Assembly: GCA_963170165.1 (NCBI GenBank)
Contig: CAUJGQ010000034.1
Coordinates: 1-58,100, forward strand
Length of the DNA stretch: 58,100 nt
Direction: 5' to 3'
Origin: Chloroflexota bacterium
GTDB lineage: Bacteria > Chloroflexota > Dehalococcoidia > CAUJGQ01
The notes under the pieces were generated by a model. It did no database searches and was not told the origin of the DNA. It worked only from the letters and a program-made list of their open reading frames with translations. Numbering within the stretch: position 1 is the stretch's first letter; every line of letters starts with the position of its first letter. This document shows positions 39,443-47,464 of this stretch, piece after piece. The translations under genes and the position numbers were made by a program.

Positions 39443-40567
39443 ATGCGCGCGCTGCTCCTCGTCGGTGGCAAGGCCACCCGCCTCCGCCCGCTCACCACCA
39501 CCACCCCCAAGGCGATGACGCCGGTGCTCGGCCGCCCATTCCTGGAGCATGTGCTGGCCTGGCTCCGCCGCAACGACATCGATGACGTGACCATGTTGCT
39601 CGGCTTCCTGCCCGATCCGATCCGCGCGCACTTCGGTGCTGGTCATGCCTTCGGGGTGCGGCTGTCCTACGTGCTGGAGGATGACCCGCTGGGCTCCGGC
39701 GGCGCGATCAAGCAACTGGAGGAGCAGCTCACCACACCATTCTTTGCCCTCAACGGCGACATCTACACAGACCTCGACCTACGGGCGATGGCGGCGGCAC
39801 ATAAGCAGGCAGGTGCGGAGGTATCCATCGCCCTGCACCGCGTCGCAGATCCGTCCGCCTACGGTGTGGTAGCTCTGGACGGGGAGGGCTGGGCGCAACG
39901 GTTCGTGGAAAAGCCGCCGCGGGCGGAGGCGCCCTCAGACCTGATCAACGCCGGCACCTGGCTGTTCGAGCCGTCCGCGGTCCGCCGCATCGCCGCCGGC
40001 CGCTTCTCGATGGTGGAGCAGGAACTGTTCCCAGAGCTGGCCACCGCCCGCCGCCTGTTCACCTTCCACACCCCCTGCTACTGGATGGACGCCGGCACGC
40101 CGGCCCGCTACCTCCAACTGCACCGCGACCTGCTCGCCGGCCGCGCCATCTCACCGCTGGCGATTGTGGAGCGCCCGGGTTGGCCGGGGCTGACCGTGCA
40201 GACAGCTCCCGGCGCGCCGGGCACGAACGGACCGCCGCCGGTGGTCAATGACACCGGCACACTGGCCGGTCCGGTGACGCTCGGCCCTGGCACGCGCATC
40301 GGCAACGGGGCACGCGTCAGCGGACCAGCCAGCCTGGGCGCGGCGGTCGTGCTACAGGATCGGGCCACGGTAATGGACAGCGTGCTGTGGGATGGCTGCC
40401 GCATCGGTCCGGGCGCCGTGGTCTCCGGCTCGGTGCTGGCCGCCCGCTGTGTGGTTGGCGCCGGGGCACGGCTCACCGATTGCGTCCTTGGCGACGGTGT
40501 CAAGGTCTTGCCCGGCGTCACCTTGCACGGCGCCAGCGTGGAGCCCGACAAAACCATCAGCGTATGA
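39443..40567 (+). CDS. Sugar-phosphate nucleotidyltransferase (mannose-1-phosphate guanylyltransferase type) with left-handed beta-helix
   Basis: 374 residues; GGAAGGGTCC precedes the ATG at 39443. The N-terminal nucleotidyltransferase has ALLLVGGKATRLRPLTTTTPKAM (start LLLVGGKATRLRPLT), a version of the usual GGxGTRLxPLT in which Gly is replaced by Lys-Ala; then PLGSGGAIKQLEEQ, FFALNGDIYTDLDL with the metal-binding Asp, and FVEKPPRAEAP. The C-terminal 150 residues contain hexapeptide repeats (ARVSGPASLGAAVVL, GCRIGPGAVVSGSVL) of a left-handed beta-helix. It makes GDP- or CDP-type sugar donors; the exact sugar is not readable. Confidence 0.85.
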   Translation: MRALLLVGGKATRLRPLTTTTPKAMTPVLGRPFLEHVLAWLRRNDIDDVTMLLGFLPDPIRAHFGAGHAFGVRLSYVLEDDPLGSGGAIKQLEEQLTTPFFALNGDIYTDLDLRAMAAAHKQAGAEVSIALHRVADPSAYGVVALDGEGWAQRFVEKPPRAEAPSDLINAGTWLFEPSAVRRIAAGRFSMVEQELFPELATARRLFTFHTPCYWMDAGTPARYLQLHRDLLAGRAISPLAIVERPGWPGLTVQTAPGAPGTNGPPPVVNDTGTLAGPVTLGPGTRIGNGARVSGPASLGAAVVLQDRATVMDSVLWDGCRIGPGAVVSGSVLAARCVVGAGARLTDCVLGDGVKVLPGVTLHGASVEPDKTISV

Positions 40568-40588
40568 ATCATCGGTGCCACGTCCCGG

Positions 40589-40619
40589 TTGTCACAGAAC
40601 ACGTGTTCTGTTGAGATAG
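40589..40619 (+). promoter_or_regulatory. imuB promoter with LexA (Cheo) box
   Basis: CAGAACACGTGTTCTG (40595-40610) is a perfect 16-bp palindrome containing GAAC-N4-GTTC, the LexA/DinR box of Gram-positives and actinobacteria. It sits between TTGTCA (40589-40594) and a -10-like GAGATA/GATAGT (40612-40619). Repressor binding here would block the promoter, as expected for an SOS gene. Confidence 0.85.
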
Positions 40620-40671
40620 TTGTGTCCGGCGGCCTGGCCCGCCGCGAACGCTGTACCGGCGGGCACGAACC

Positions 40672-42012
40672 ATGCGCGTGGCCTGTGTGCTGATTCCCTT
40701 CTTTATGGTGCGGATCGAGCGGCGCGACCGGCCGGAGCTGCGGCGGGTACCCGTGGTGATCGGCGGCGCACCAGGCGAGCGGCGGGCGGTGCTGGACTGC
40801 TCCTCGCAGGCGCGGCGTCAGGGGGTACGCCCGGGGATGCAACTGCGGCAGGCGCTTGCCCTCTGCCGCGACGCCGCCTTTGTGGACCCGCGCCCCGCCG
40901 TCTACCGGGCGGTGTCCGAGAGCATCCACACGCTGCTGGAGCGATTTAGCCCGCGTGTGCAGGCGGCCGAGCCCGGTTGTTTTTTGCTCGACCTCAGCGG
41001 CGGGGAGCGGCTTTGGCCGGAGGAGGAGGCGCTGTCGCACACGCTCCAGACGGAGATCCGTGCCGTTAGCCGGCTGCTGCCCTTCATCGGCATCGCCGAT
41101 GGGTCGTTCGCTGCCCGCTGTGCCGCCGGCGCCCGCGGCTGGCAGCTGGATGACAGCGGCGTAACGGGCGGGCTGTATCTAACCGAGAGCAGCCCGCGCG
41201 GTTTCAGCCGCCGGCAAGAGTTGCGCATCGCAGGTAAGCCCGGCATCCCCACCGGCCGGACCGCGGCAGAACGGCCGGCAGCACCGGGGGGAATCAGCAT
41301 CGTGCCATCCGAACACACCACCATCTTCCTCAGCGCGCTCTCGGTGGAAGCGCTGCCGGTCTCCGGTGAGATGCACCGGCGGCTGCGGCTGCTCGGTATC
41401 CGCACACTGGGGGAACTGGCAGCGCTACCGATCGGGGCGGTGCAGGCGCAGTTTGGCCCGGAAGGGCGGCGTGCGCACCTGCTCGCCCATGGCCGCGATG
41501 ACAGCCCTATCTCCCCACGTGCCCAGGACGCCGCCCCGGAAGAGCAGATGGACCTGCCCGCGCCCACTGCCGACCGCGGCATGCTGGAGCGCGCTGCCGA
41601 GATCCTGCTACGGCGCGCCTTCCGCCATCCGGAGACCGGCAACCGCCTGGCCCGGCGGCTGACGCTGAGCGTGGCGCTGGAGGATGGCCGCGCCTGGGAG
41701 CGTACCCTCACCTTCCACGACGCTACCGCTGATATCGAGGTAGCGCTGTTCGCGGTGCGCTCCCGGCTGGCGGCGCTGGAGCTGCCCGCGGCGGCGGTGG
41801 CGGTGCGTATCGCCCTGCATGACCTGGGTGGTGAGCGCGGACGGCAGGCCAATCTCTTCTCCGCCAAAGCCCGCCGCTCCGCCGAAATCGAGGAGGCGAT
41901 CCGCCATCTCCGCGCCGGATTAGGCGTCGCCCCCATTCTCCGGCTGGTGGAGGTCGAGCCCTGGTCCCGCATCCCCGAACGCCGCGCGGCGCTGACGGAG
42001 TATCACGCCTGA
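40672..42012 (+). CDS. imuB: ImuB-like Y-family DNA polymerase homologue
   Basis: 446 residues. Y-family fold: RVACVLIPFFMVRIERR at the start, VVIGGAPGERRAVLDCSSQARRQGVRPGM (start VVIGGAPGERRAV), FLLDLSGGERLW, FIGIADGSFAAR. The usual catalytic Asp at the first position is not in FFMVRIER, and only the second acidic site (LDLSG) remains, as in ImuB proteins that are inactive as polymerases but assemble the DnaE2 mutasome. A helix-hairpin-like LRLLGIRTLGELAALP follows, and the C-terminus is the ImuB-type beta-binding region. It is first in an SOS cassette under the LexA box. No ImuA is seen in the window. Confidence 0.85.
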   Translation: MRVACVLIPFFMVRIERRDRPELRRVPVVIGGAPGERRAVLDCSSQARRQGVRPGMQLRQALALCRDAAFVDPRPAVYRAVSESIHTLLERFSPRVQAAEPGCFLLDLSGGERLWPEEEALSHTLQTEIRAVSRLLPFIGIADGSFAARCAAGARGWQLDDSGVTGGLYLTESSPRGFSRRQELRIAGKPGIPTGRTAAERPAAPGGISIVPSEHTTIFLSALSVEALPVSGEMHRRLRLLGIRTLGELAALPIGAVQAQFGPEGRRAHLLAHGRDDSPISPRAQDAAPEEQMDLPAPTADRGMLERAAEILLRRAFRHPETGNRLARRLTLSVALEDGRAWERTLTFHDATADIEVALFAVRSRLAALELPAAAVAVRIALHDLGGERGRQANLFSAKARRSAEIEEAIRHLRAGLGVAPILRLVEVEPWSRIPERRAALTEYHA

Positions 42013-42105
42013 GCGAAGGGATAGGAAACAGCGCACAGAGGTTAGGGGTGAACCAGCAGCCGGTACGGCCAAGATGGCGGCCGGCAAGGGAAGGGAGAAA
42101 GAAGA

Positions 42106-42603
42106 ATGACCCGGGAGCGGGCGGCGGCAGTACGGATGGGAGCGATAACGGCGGAGGATGCGACAGCCAATCTGGCTGCGTCTACCGCCGCCCGCTCCCG
42201 GGTCCATGCCAGAACCTCCACACCAGGAGATGCGCCCGCAGCCGGGGGGCAGACGCCACTTTCCGAGCTGCGCCCTGTGAACCTGCCGGTCCCGATTGTG
42301 GTGGAGGTGGGGGCGGATGGTGAGCCGCACTGGCTGCTGTGGCGCGGACAGCGGCTACGGGTGGTGGCGGTGCTGGACCGCTGGCGGATCGACGACGAGT
42401 GGTGGCGCACGCCCATCACCCGGCTGTACCGCTACCTGCACCTGACCGGCGACCGCCTGCTCACTGTCTACCAAGACCTGGAGCGTGGCGCTTGGTACGC
42501 CCAGCGCTACCGCTTCCCCATCTCCGCCACACGACGCCCAACCGCCCGCCGCCGGCGCGGAGGCGACCGCCCGATGCCAAAGAACAGCGCAATTCGTGAC
42601 TGA
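42106..42603 (+). CDS. DUF6504-type protein of the imuB-dnaE2 cassette
   Basis: 165 residues from the ATG at 42106. The C-terminal two-thirds carries the family block WRGQRLRVVAVLDRWRIDDEWWRTPITRLYRYLHL followed by DRLLTVYQDLERGAWYAQRY (here given as its start WRGQRLRVVAVLDRWR). I recall this DUF6504 layout as the small protein between imuB and dnaE2 in actinobacteria and Chloroflexota. The N-terminal 45 residues are Ala-rich. The last nine residues (MPKNSAIRD) come from the lower-GC segment that follows and may not be original. It starts 93 bases after imuB on the same strand. Confidence 0.72.
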   Translation: MTRERAAAVRMGAITAEDATANLAASTAARSRVHARTSTPGDAPAAGGQTPLSELRPVNLPVPIVVEVGADGEPHWLLWRGQRLRVVAVLDRWRIDDEWWRTPITRLYRYLHLTGDRLLTVYQDLERGAWYAQRYRFPISATRRPTARRRRGGDRPMPKNSAIRD

Positions 42604-42951
42604 GTTTGATAGCAGCCTAGCCAACCAGAAATCCTCTACCGGCATACTGGCTCCGCGTTTGATCTCACTCACTTCGAAACAGCGACGATCCTTCGTGAGT
42701 TCCTCACCTACTGCCTGGTACGAACAGGCATATCACTTCGCACAGAGACGCGGGATGGACGGCTCGATGATTGCCGCTCTGTGGTTCACGTCCAGCCTCT
42801 TGATGTCGAGCAACGGACGGACAGCCAACGTTTGATCGCCGCACTGGGCGGATTCGGCGCCGTGGGTACGATTCATCGGCGCATACCGTCTGTACATCAA
42901 GCGCTCTATCCCCATGAGGAATTCGCTCGGACACCAACCAGCACGCCTCAT
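42541..42951 (-). pseudogene. Lower-GC broken reading frame of unknown origin
   Basis: On the minus strand a frame starts near 42951 (MRRAGWCPSEFLMGIERL), with good codon use, up to IPRLCAK, then a TGA at 42733-42735, and continues in the same frame (YACSYQAVGEELTKDRRC, then SMPVEDFWLARLLSNSVT) through to about 42575. It is less GC-rich than its neighbours. I do not recognise the protein. The TGA is probably a nonsense codon, though it falls at a UxxC-like point (U-Y-A-C). The run also meets the end of the DUF6504 gene. I interpret it as a remnant, perhaps of an inserted element. Confidence 0.4.
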
Positions 42952-42974
42952 CCCTCAGTGTCATCTGCCACTTG

Positions 42975-43003
42975 TTGTAAACGAACGTCTGTTCGCATAC
43001 TCA
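42975..43003 (+). promoter_or_regulatory. dnaE2 promoter with LexA (Cheo) box
   Basis: CGAACGTCTGTTCG (42982-42995) matches the Cheo box CGAAC-N4-GTTCG exactly. It lies in the spacer between TTGTAA (42975-42980) and TACTCA (42998-43003), with 17 bases between them, the same design as the imuB promoter. dnaE2 begins 38 bases further on. Confidence 0.88.
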
Positions 43004-43040
43004 GAGGCGCGACCGCGTAACGGCGGCGCACCGGTGGGGT

Positions 43041-46000
43041 ATGGCGACGTACGTTGAGCTACACACACACAGCGCATTCTCGTTTCGGGAGGGGGCATCG
43101 GCGCCACTGGAGCTGGTGCTGCGCGCGCGGGAACTGGGCTATCCGGCGCTGGCACTCACCGACCACGATGGATTGTACGGGTCGATGGAGTTCGCACAAG
43201 CGGCGATGGCCTGGGGGGTACGGCCGATCACCGGTGCGGAGGTGACACTCACCACCGGCCACCACCTGACGCTGCTGGCCGCCACCCGCGCAGGGTACGC
43301 CAATCTCTGCCGTCTGCTTACCGCCGCGCGCATGCACAACACCGGCCGGCCGCCACGCCGCCCAGCGGTGGCCCCCGAGATCTCGCCGGATCTGCGCCCA
43401 GCGCTGCTCGACCCGGCGCTGCTACCTGCGCACGCCCGCGGCCTGATAGTGCTGAGCGGCTGCCGTGCGGGGGAGGCCGCCACCTACGCAGCGAACGGCG
43501 ACATCAACGGTGCGGCCGAAGGATTGGGGCAGATGCGCGACTGGTGCGACCCCGGCGCCCTGTACGTCGAGCTTCAGCAGAACCTGGTCTACGGCGATAC
43601 CCCTCGCAACGCGGTATTGGTGGAGGCGGCGCGGCGGACGGGGCTGCCGGTGGTGGCGACGAACAACGTGCACTATCACCTGCGTGAGCGTAGCCGCCTG
43701 CAGGATGTGCTGATCGCCATCCGCCACCGCACCACGCTGGACGGCTCCCACCGCGTGCGGCGGCCGAACAGTGAGTTTTACCTCAAGTCCCTGGAGGAGA
43801 TGACGGCGCTGTTCCGCGATGTGCCGGAGGCGCTGGCCAATACGCTGGCGGTAGCCGAGCGCTGCACCTTCAATCTGGCAACGGACCTCGACTACAGCTT
43901 TCCGGACTACCCCAGCCCCACCGGTGAGCCGCCGGATGACTATCTCGCCCGCCTGTGCCGCGCCGAGCTACTGCGCCGCTACGGCCCGCTGGAGCCGCTG
44001 GTGCGGCAGCAGGCCATCACCCGGCTGGAGGAGGAACTGCGCCTGATCCGGATGCACCGGCTGGCCGGCTTCTTCCTGCACTACCGTGACCTGCTGATCC
44101 AGGCGCGCGAGGTGGCGAACACCGTCTACGGCCGCGACCCTACCCGCCCGCGTGACTGGCAGCCGGCCGGACGCGGGCGTGGCTCTTCGGTCGGCTCCAT
44201 CGTCTGCTACCTGATCGGCCTATCCCACATTGACCCGGTGAAGACGCGGCTGTTCCTGGGCCGCTTCCTCAACGAGGAACTGTCCTCAGTGCCGGACATT
44301 GACCTGGACTTTCCACGCAAGGTACGGGAGGAGATGTTACGGCGGCTGCTGAGCGGCGATGATCCGGAGCACGCCCGTAACCCGCACGCGGCGCTGGTGT
44401 GCGCCTTCCCCACCTATCAACTGCGCAGTGCCGTGCGCGAGATCGGTAAGGCGCTGGGGCTTCCAGAAGCGGAGCTGGACAAGCTGGCGAAGCAATCCGG
44501 CTGGACCGGCGCCGCCAATCTGGCGGAGGAGATGGCACGGCTGCCGGAGTTCCGCGAGCGGCGGCAGGCGCCGCTGTGGCGCGACCTGATCACCCTGGCC
44601 AAGGAGCTGGACGGGCTGCCCCGCCACGTCAGCCAGCACGTCGGCGGCATCATCCTCGCTGCCCGGCCGGTGGAGGAACTGGTGCCGGTGGAGCCGGCGG
44701 CGATGGCCGGGCGCTTTCTGTGTGCCTGGGACAAGGATTCGGTCGATGACGCCCGCTTCATCAAAATCGACTTCTTGGCGCTGGGAATGCTATCGCTGGT
44801 GGATGAATGCCTGGAGCTGATCCGCGAGCGGCGGGGCCAGTTCCCGGACCTGGGCCGCATCCCCCATGACGACCCGCACGTCTACGACCTGATCTGCCGG
44901 GGTGACACCCTCGGCGTCTTTCAGATCGAGAGCCGCGCGCAGATTCAGACACTGCCGCGCACCCGTCCCCGCACCATCGAAGACCTGACGGTAGAGGTAG
45001 CGATCATCCGTCCTGGCCCGATCACCGGCGGCGCGGTCAACCCCTACATCCTCCGCCGCCAGGGTCGCGAGCCGGTGGAATACGATCATCCCCTGCTGGA
45101 GCCGGTGCTGCGCGAGACACTGGGGGTGATCCTCTATCAGGAGCAGGTGCTTCAAGCGGCGATGGCGATCGCCGGCTTCTCCGCCGGGCAGGCGGAGACA
45201 CTACGCCGGGCGATGAGCCGTAAGCGCTCGCGCGAGGCGATGGCGGAGCTGTGGGAACCGTTCCGCCGGGGCGCTCTCGCCCGCGAGGTGAATGAGGCGA
45301 CCGCGGAGACGGTGTTCAACAAACTGCTCGGCTTCGCGGCGTACGGCTTCCCCAAATCCCACTCCGCCGCCTTCGCCCTGCTGGCGTATGAGTCGGCATG
45401 GCTCAAGCTGTATTACCCCGCCGAGTTCTACTGCGCCCTGTTCAACAACCAGCCAATGGGCTTTTACTCCCCTGCCGTGCTCACCGGCGATGCCCGCCGC
45501 CACGGTGTCCGTGTGCTGCACCCGGAGATTAACCGCAGCCGCTCACGGTGCAGTGTTGAAGATGCGGAGGCGGCAACCGGCAACCGGCATCCGGCATCCG
45601 GGATTGCCGCCCCGGCGGCCGATGGCGCCGTGCGACTGGGGTTGATGTATGTGCGTGGGGTGAGCGAGGAGGCGGGCAAGGCAATTATTGCGGAGCGGGA
45701 ACGCGGAGGGGCATACCGCTCGCTGGGGGAGTTCCTGCGGCGCACGGGATTGCGGCGGGAGCAGGTGGAACACTTGATCGCCGGCGGGGCGTTCGATGAC
45801 TTCGGCCTGGGCCGTCGTGAGTTGCTGTGGCAACTGGGCCTGCTGTACCGGCCGCTGCCACCGCTGGGGGCGAGTGGCGCGCCGGTGCGCCCGGTACAAC
45901 TGGCATTGGCGCTGCCGGTAAAGCAGGACATGGTGCGGCTGCCGGAGGCGGGCGCCTGGGAACGAATGGTGGATGATTACAGCGTACTGGGGCTATCACC

Positions 46001-46367
46001 GGAGCATCACCCGCTGGCGCTGATGCGGCGGGCGCTGGGCGAGGGCTACGCCACCAGCGCACTGCTGGAGCAACTGCGGGACGGCGCGGGCGTCACCGTT
46101 TCCGGGCTGGTGGTGTGCCGCCAGCGGCCGATGACCGCCAAGGGCTTCACCTTCCTCTCACTGGAGGATGAGCACGGGCTGATCAACGTGATCGTGCGAC
46201 CACCATTGTATGAGCGCCGCCGCAGCGTGATCCGCACCGAGCCATTTCTGATCGTCAGCGGCCGGTTGCAGCTCAAGGATGGCACCACGAACGTGCTGGC
46301 CGGTGAGGTGCGGCCCCTGCGCGTGCCACCGGAGCTGGCCGCGCCCCGCTCCAAGGACTGGGGATAA
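43041..46367 (+). CDS. dnaE2: Error-prone DNA polymerase DnaE2 (C family)
   Basis: 1108 residues. PHP domain at 1-210 (ELHTHSAFSFREGASAP, ALTDHDGLYG, ITGAEVTL). The polymerase core shows PDIDLDFPRKVREEML with the catalytic Asp pair, GRGSSVGSIVCYLIG, SQHVGGIILAARPVEELVP, FKSHSA-type FPKSHSAAFALLAY, and a C-terminal OB fold (VTVSGLVVCRQRPMTAKGFTF). It replaces the main alpha subunit at lesions during SOS, with ImuB. The promoter carries a LexA box. A short tandem repeat of heptamers interrupts the finger/linker region near 45572. The gene is in an SOS cassette with imuB and DUF6504. Confidence 0.96.
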   Translation: MATYVELHTHSAFSFREGASAPLELVLRARELGYPALALTDHDGLYGSMEFAQAAMAWGVRPITGAEVTLTTGHHLTLLAATRAGYANLCRLLTAARMHNTGRPPRRPAVAPEISPDLRPALLDPALLPAHARGLIVLSGCRAGEAATYAANGDINGAAEGLGQMRDWCDPGALYVELQQNLVYGDTPRNAVLVEAARRTGLPVVATNNVHYHLRERSRLQDVLIAIRHRTTLDGSHRVRRPNSEFYLKSLEEMTALFRDVPEALANTLAVAERCTFNLATDLDYSFPDYPSPTGEPPDDYLARLCRAELLRRYGPLEPLVRQQAITRLEEELRLIRMHRLAGFFLHYRDLLIQAREVANTVYGRDPTRPRDWQPAGRGRGSSVGSIVCYLIGLSHIDPVKTRLFLGRFLNEELSSVPDIDLDFPRKVREEMLRRLLSGDDPEHARNPHAALVCAFPTYQLRSAVREIGKALGLPEAELDKLAKQSGWTGAANLAEEMARLPEFRERRQAPLWRDLITLAKELDGLPRHVSQHVGGIILAARPVEELVPVEPAAMAGRFLCAWDKDSVDDARFIKIDFLALGMLSLVDECLELIRERRGQFPDLGRIPHDDPHVYDLICRGDTLGVFQIESRAQIQTLPRTRPRTIEDLTVEVAIIRPGPITGGAVNPYILRRQGREPVEYDHPLLEPVLRETLGVILYQEQVLQAAMAIAGFSAGQAETLRRAMSRKRSREAMAELWEPFRRGALAREVNEATAETVFNKLLGFAAYGFPKSHSAAFALLAYESAWLKLYYPAEFYCALFNNQPMGFYSPAVLTGDARRHGVRVLHPEINRSRSRCSVEDAEAATGNRHPASGIAAPAADGAVRLGLMYVRGVSEEAGKAIIAERERGGAYRSLGEFLRRTGLRREQVEHLIAGGAFDDFGLGRRELLWQLGLLYRPLPPLGASGAPVRPVQLALALPVKQDMVRLPEAGAWERMVDDYSVLGLSPEHHPLALMRRALGEGYATSALLEQLRDGAGVTVSGLVVCRQRPMTAKGFTFLSLEDEHGLINVIVRPPLYERRRSVIRTEPFLIVSGRLQLKDGTTNVLAGEVRPLRVPPELAAPRSKDWG
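45572..45601 (+). repeat. Tandem heptamer repeat inside dnaE2
   Basis: Four seven-base units, GGCAACC twice then GGCATCC twice, plus a partial unit. They encode an in-frame segment (ATGNRHPASG) in a loop of DnaE2. Repeats of this kind are common between genes in GC-rich bacteria, so this may be a small inserted repeat. Confidence 0.7.
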
Positions 46368-46427
46368 TGGGTAACAGATCAGTGTTCAAGATGTAACGAT
46401 ATTGTTAGACCGAATCCGGTGCCGGCC

Positions 46428-46456
46428 ATGACGTCGCAAGCGGTTATGTGTAGGAT
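46428..46456 (+). promoter_or_regulatory. Promoter of the candidate small RNA
   Basis: ATGACG (46428-46433), a 17-base spacer and TAGGAT (46451-46456). Both hexamers resemble the processing-protease promoter (ATGACA/TACACT). It points away from dnaE2 into an ORF-free stretch. Confidence 0.45.
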
Positions 46457-46460
46457 AGAG

Positions 46461-46603
46461 ACCGGCAGGAGCGGTCCGGCCGGAAACCGTCCGTCTCTGT
46501 CGGTCCTCTTGTGAGCCGCGGCGTAAGGGGCACGCCACGGATCCGCACCCAAGCCGGTTTCAGCCGTTCGCCATCTCCCAACAGGCTGAAGCCGGCTTTG
46601 GTG
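46461..46603 (+). ncRNA. Candidate structured small RNA
   Basis: The 247-base gap between dnaE2 and the next gene holds no ORF but has a promoter, then three hairpins: (1) ACCGGCAG (46461-46468) with CTGTCGGT (46497-46504), closing an inner CGGT/ACCG stem; (2) CCGCGGCGT with ACGCCACGG, 46517-46541 (one mismatch); (3) a 15-bp stem with one G-U pair, 46551-46565 with 46584-46598. The first stem begins at the predicted transcription start and the third resembles a terminator. Total length is about 140 nt. It matches no family I can name. The third hairpin could equally terminate dnaE2 or the minus-strand gene, so independent transcription is unproven. Confidence 0.42.
46551..46598. terminator. 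Terminator hairpin of dnaE2 / candidate sRNA / SH3-like gene
   Basis: AAGCCGGTTTCAGCC (46551-46565) pairs with GGCTGAAGCCGGCTT (46584-46598) with a single G-U and an 18-base loop; TTTGG follows on the plus strand. It can serve both strands. Confidence 0.65.
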
Positions 46604-46613
46604 TGTCCGCAGG

Positions 46614-47084
46614 CTACCGCCCTTCCGGGGCGAGAATGGGCAACTGCTCGACCTTGCCGCTGACGCTGACAAACACCGCCGGCAACCACCACTGGCCGCT
46701 GTCCGACAGCGTGAAGACGCGCAGCCACTCGCAGCCGGGGCTACAGGCAATCACGTGCAGTTCCTGCCCATCGACCGCCTGATTGACGGCAGGGTACTGG
46801 GTACCTGGTCCACGGCGGATGGTGGGCGCGCCGTTCACACGGGCGCTGAGGGAGAACAGCTTGGACTTGACCGCATCCGGCGGCCGCAGATCCTCAGCGC
46901 CACCAGTGCCGGGCACCCGCCCACCGGACGAACTGGCAGACACCGCGCCACTGCTCGCGCCGTCATCGACGGTCAGGCTCACGACGAATCCCGAGATCCC
47001 CACCAGCAGGGCCAGTAATACCACAATGGGGCCGAAGATCGGCCAGTTGAACTGAGGAAACCCAAATCGAATGTTCTGCGGCAC
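46614..47084 (-). CDS. Membrane-anchored protein with an SH3-like domain
   Basis: 156 residues. An N-terminal helix (FGPIVVLLALLVGISGFVVSL, about 17-38) anchors it with a Ser/Gly/Ala-rich linker. The C-terminal part APTIRRGPGTQYPAVNQAVDGQELHVIACSPGCEWLRV (start TIRRGPGTQYPAVNQA) matches bacterial SH3 (SH3b) domains ('n.R.gPgt.y.v...v..G..l.v......Wl.V'). An extra Cys pair (ACSPGC) may form a disulfide outside. Two Trp follow (GQWWLPAVFV). Likely peptidoglycan or envelope binding. It is divergent from the small gene at 47465 with a 380-base gap. Confidence 0.78.
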   Translation of the reverse strand: MPQNIRFGFPQFNWPIFGPIVVLLALLVGISGFVVSLTVDDGASSGAVSASSSGGRVPGTGGAEDLRPPDAVKSKLFSLSARVNGAPTIRRGPGTQYPAVNQAVDGQELHVIACSPGCEWLRVFTLSDSGQWWLPAVFVSVSGKVEQLPILAPEGR

Positions 47085-47321
47085 GCTCGGCCTCCTCCGC
47101 CGGCGCGGATGCGCGTGCCACCCCAGCCACCTGCCGTGTTACCCTACCAGCCCGTGCCGCGCTTCAACAACCAGAGGCACGACAAAGCAGCGCGTCACAC
47201 GGCTAGCACGCCACGAGCTATCGAGCGCATCCGGATGCAGATCGCCCGCTGTTGCCCGTGGGGGTGGCTGGACAACTCAGGACTGTTTATCGTGGCAATT
47301 GCCCCGGGGGACGCAATCCCC

Positions 47322-47349
47322 TTGCCAGCGCTCCGGCATGCGCTACGAT
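47322..47349 (+). promoter_or_regulatory. Promoter upstream of the 58-residue gene
   Basis: TTGCCA (47322-47327), a 16-base spacer and TACGAT (47344-47349). The rest of the 47085-47464 gap shows no gene I can support. Confidence 0.45.
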
Positions 47350-47386
47350 CAAAGGGATGATGACCGTCCACCGGGGACCGCCCAGG

Positions 47387-47423
47387 GGCCGCTCCAACAC
47401 CGGGTCACCCGGTAGGGGCGGCC
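47387..47423 (+). promoter_or_regulatory. Nested hairpin in the leader of the 58-residue gene
   Basis: GGCCGCTCC (47387-47395) pairs with GGGGCGGCC (47415-47423), and inside it ACCGGGT (47399-47405) pairs with ACCCGGT (47407-47413) in full. It lies between the promoter and the start codon, so it would form in the mRNA leader. No known riboswitch class is recognised. Confidence 0.35.
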
Positions 47424-47464
47424 TGTTGTCATCCGGCCGAGTGCAGCCCTTCATGGAGGGATCG

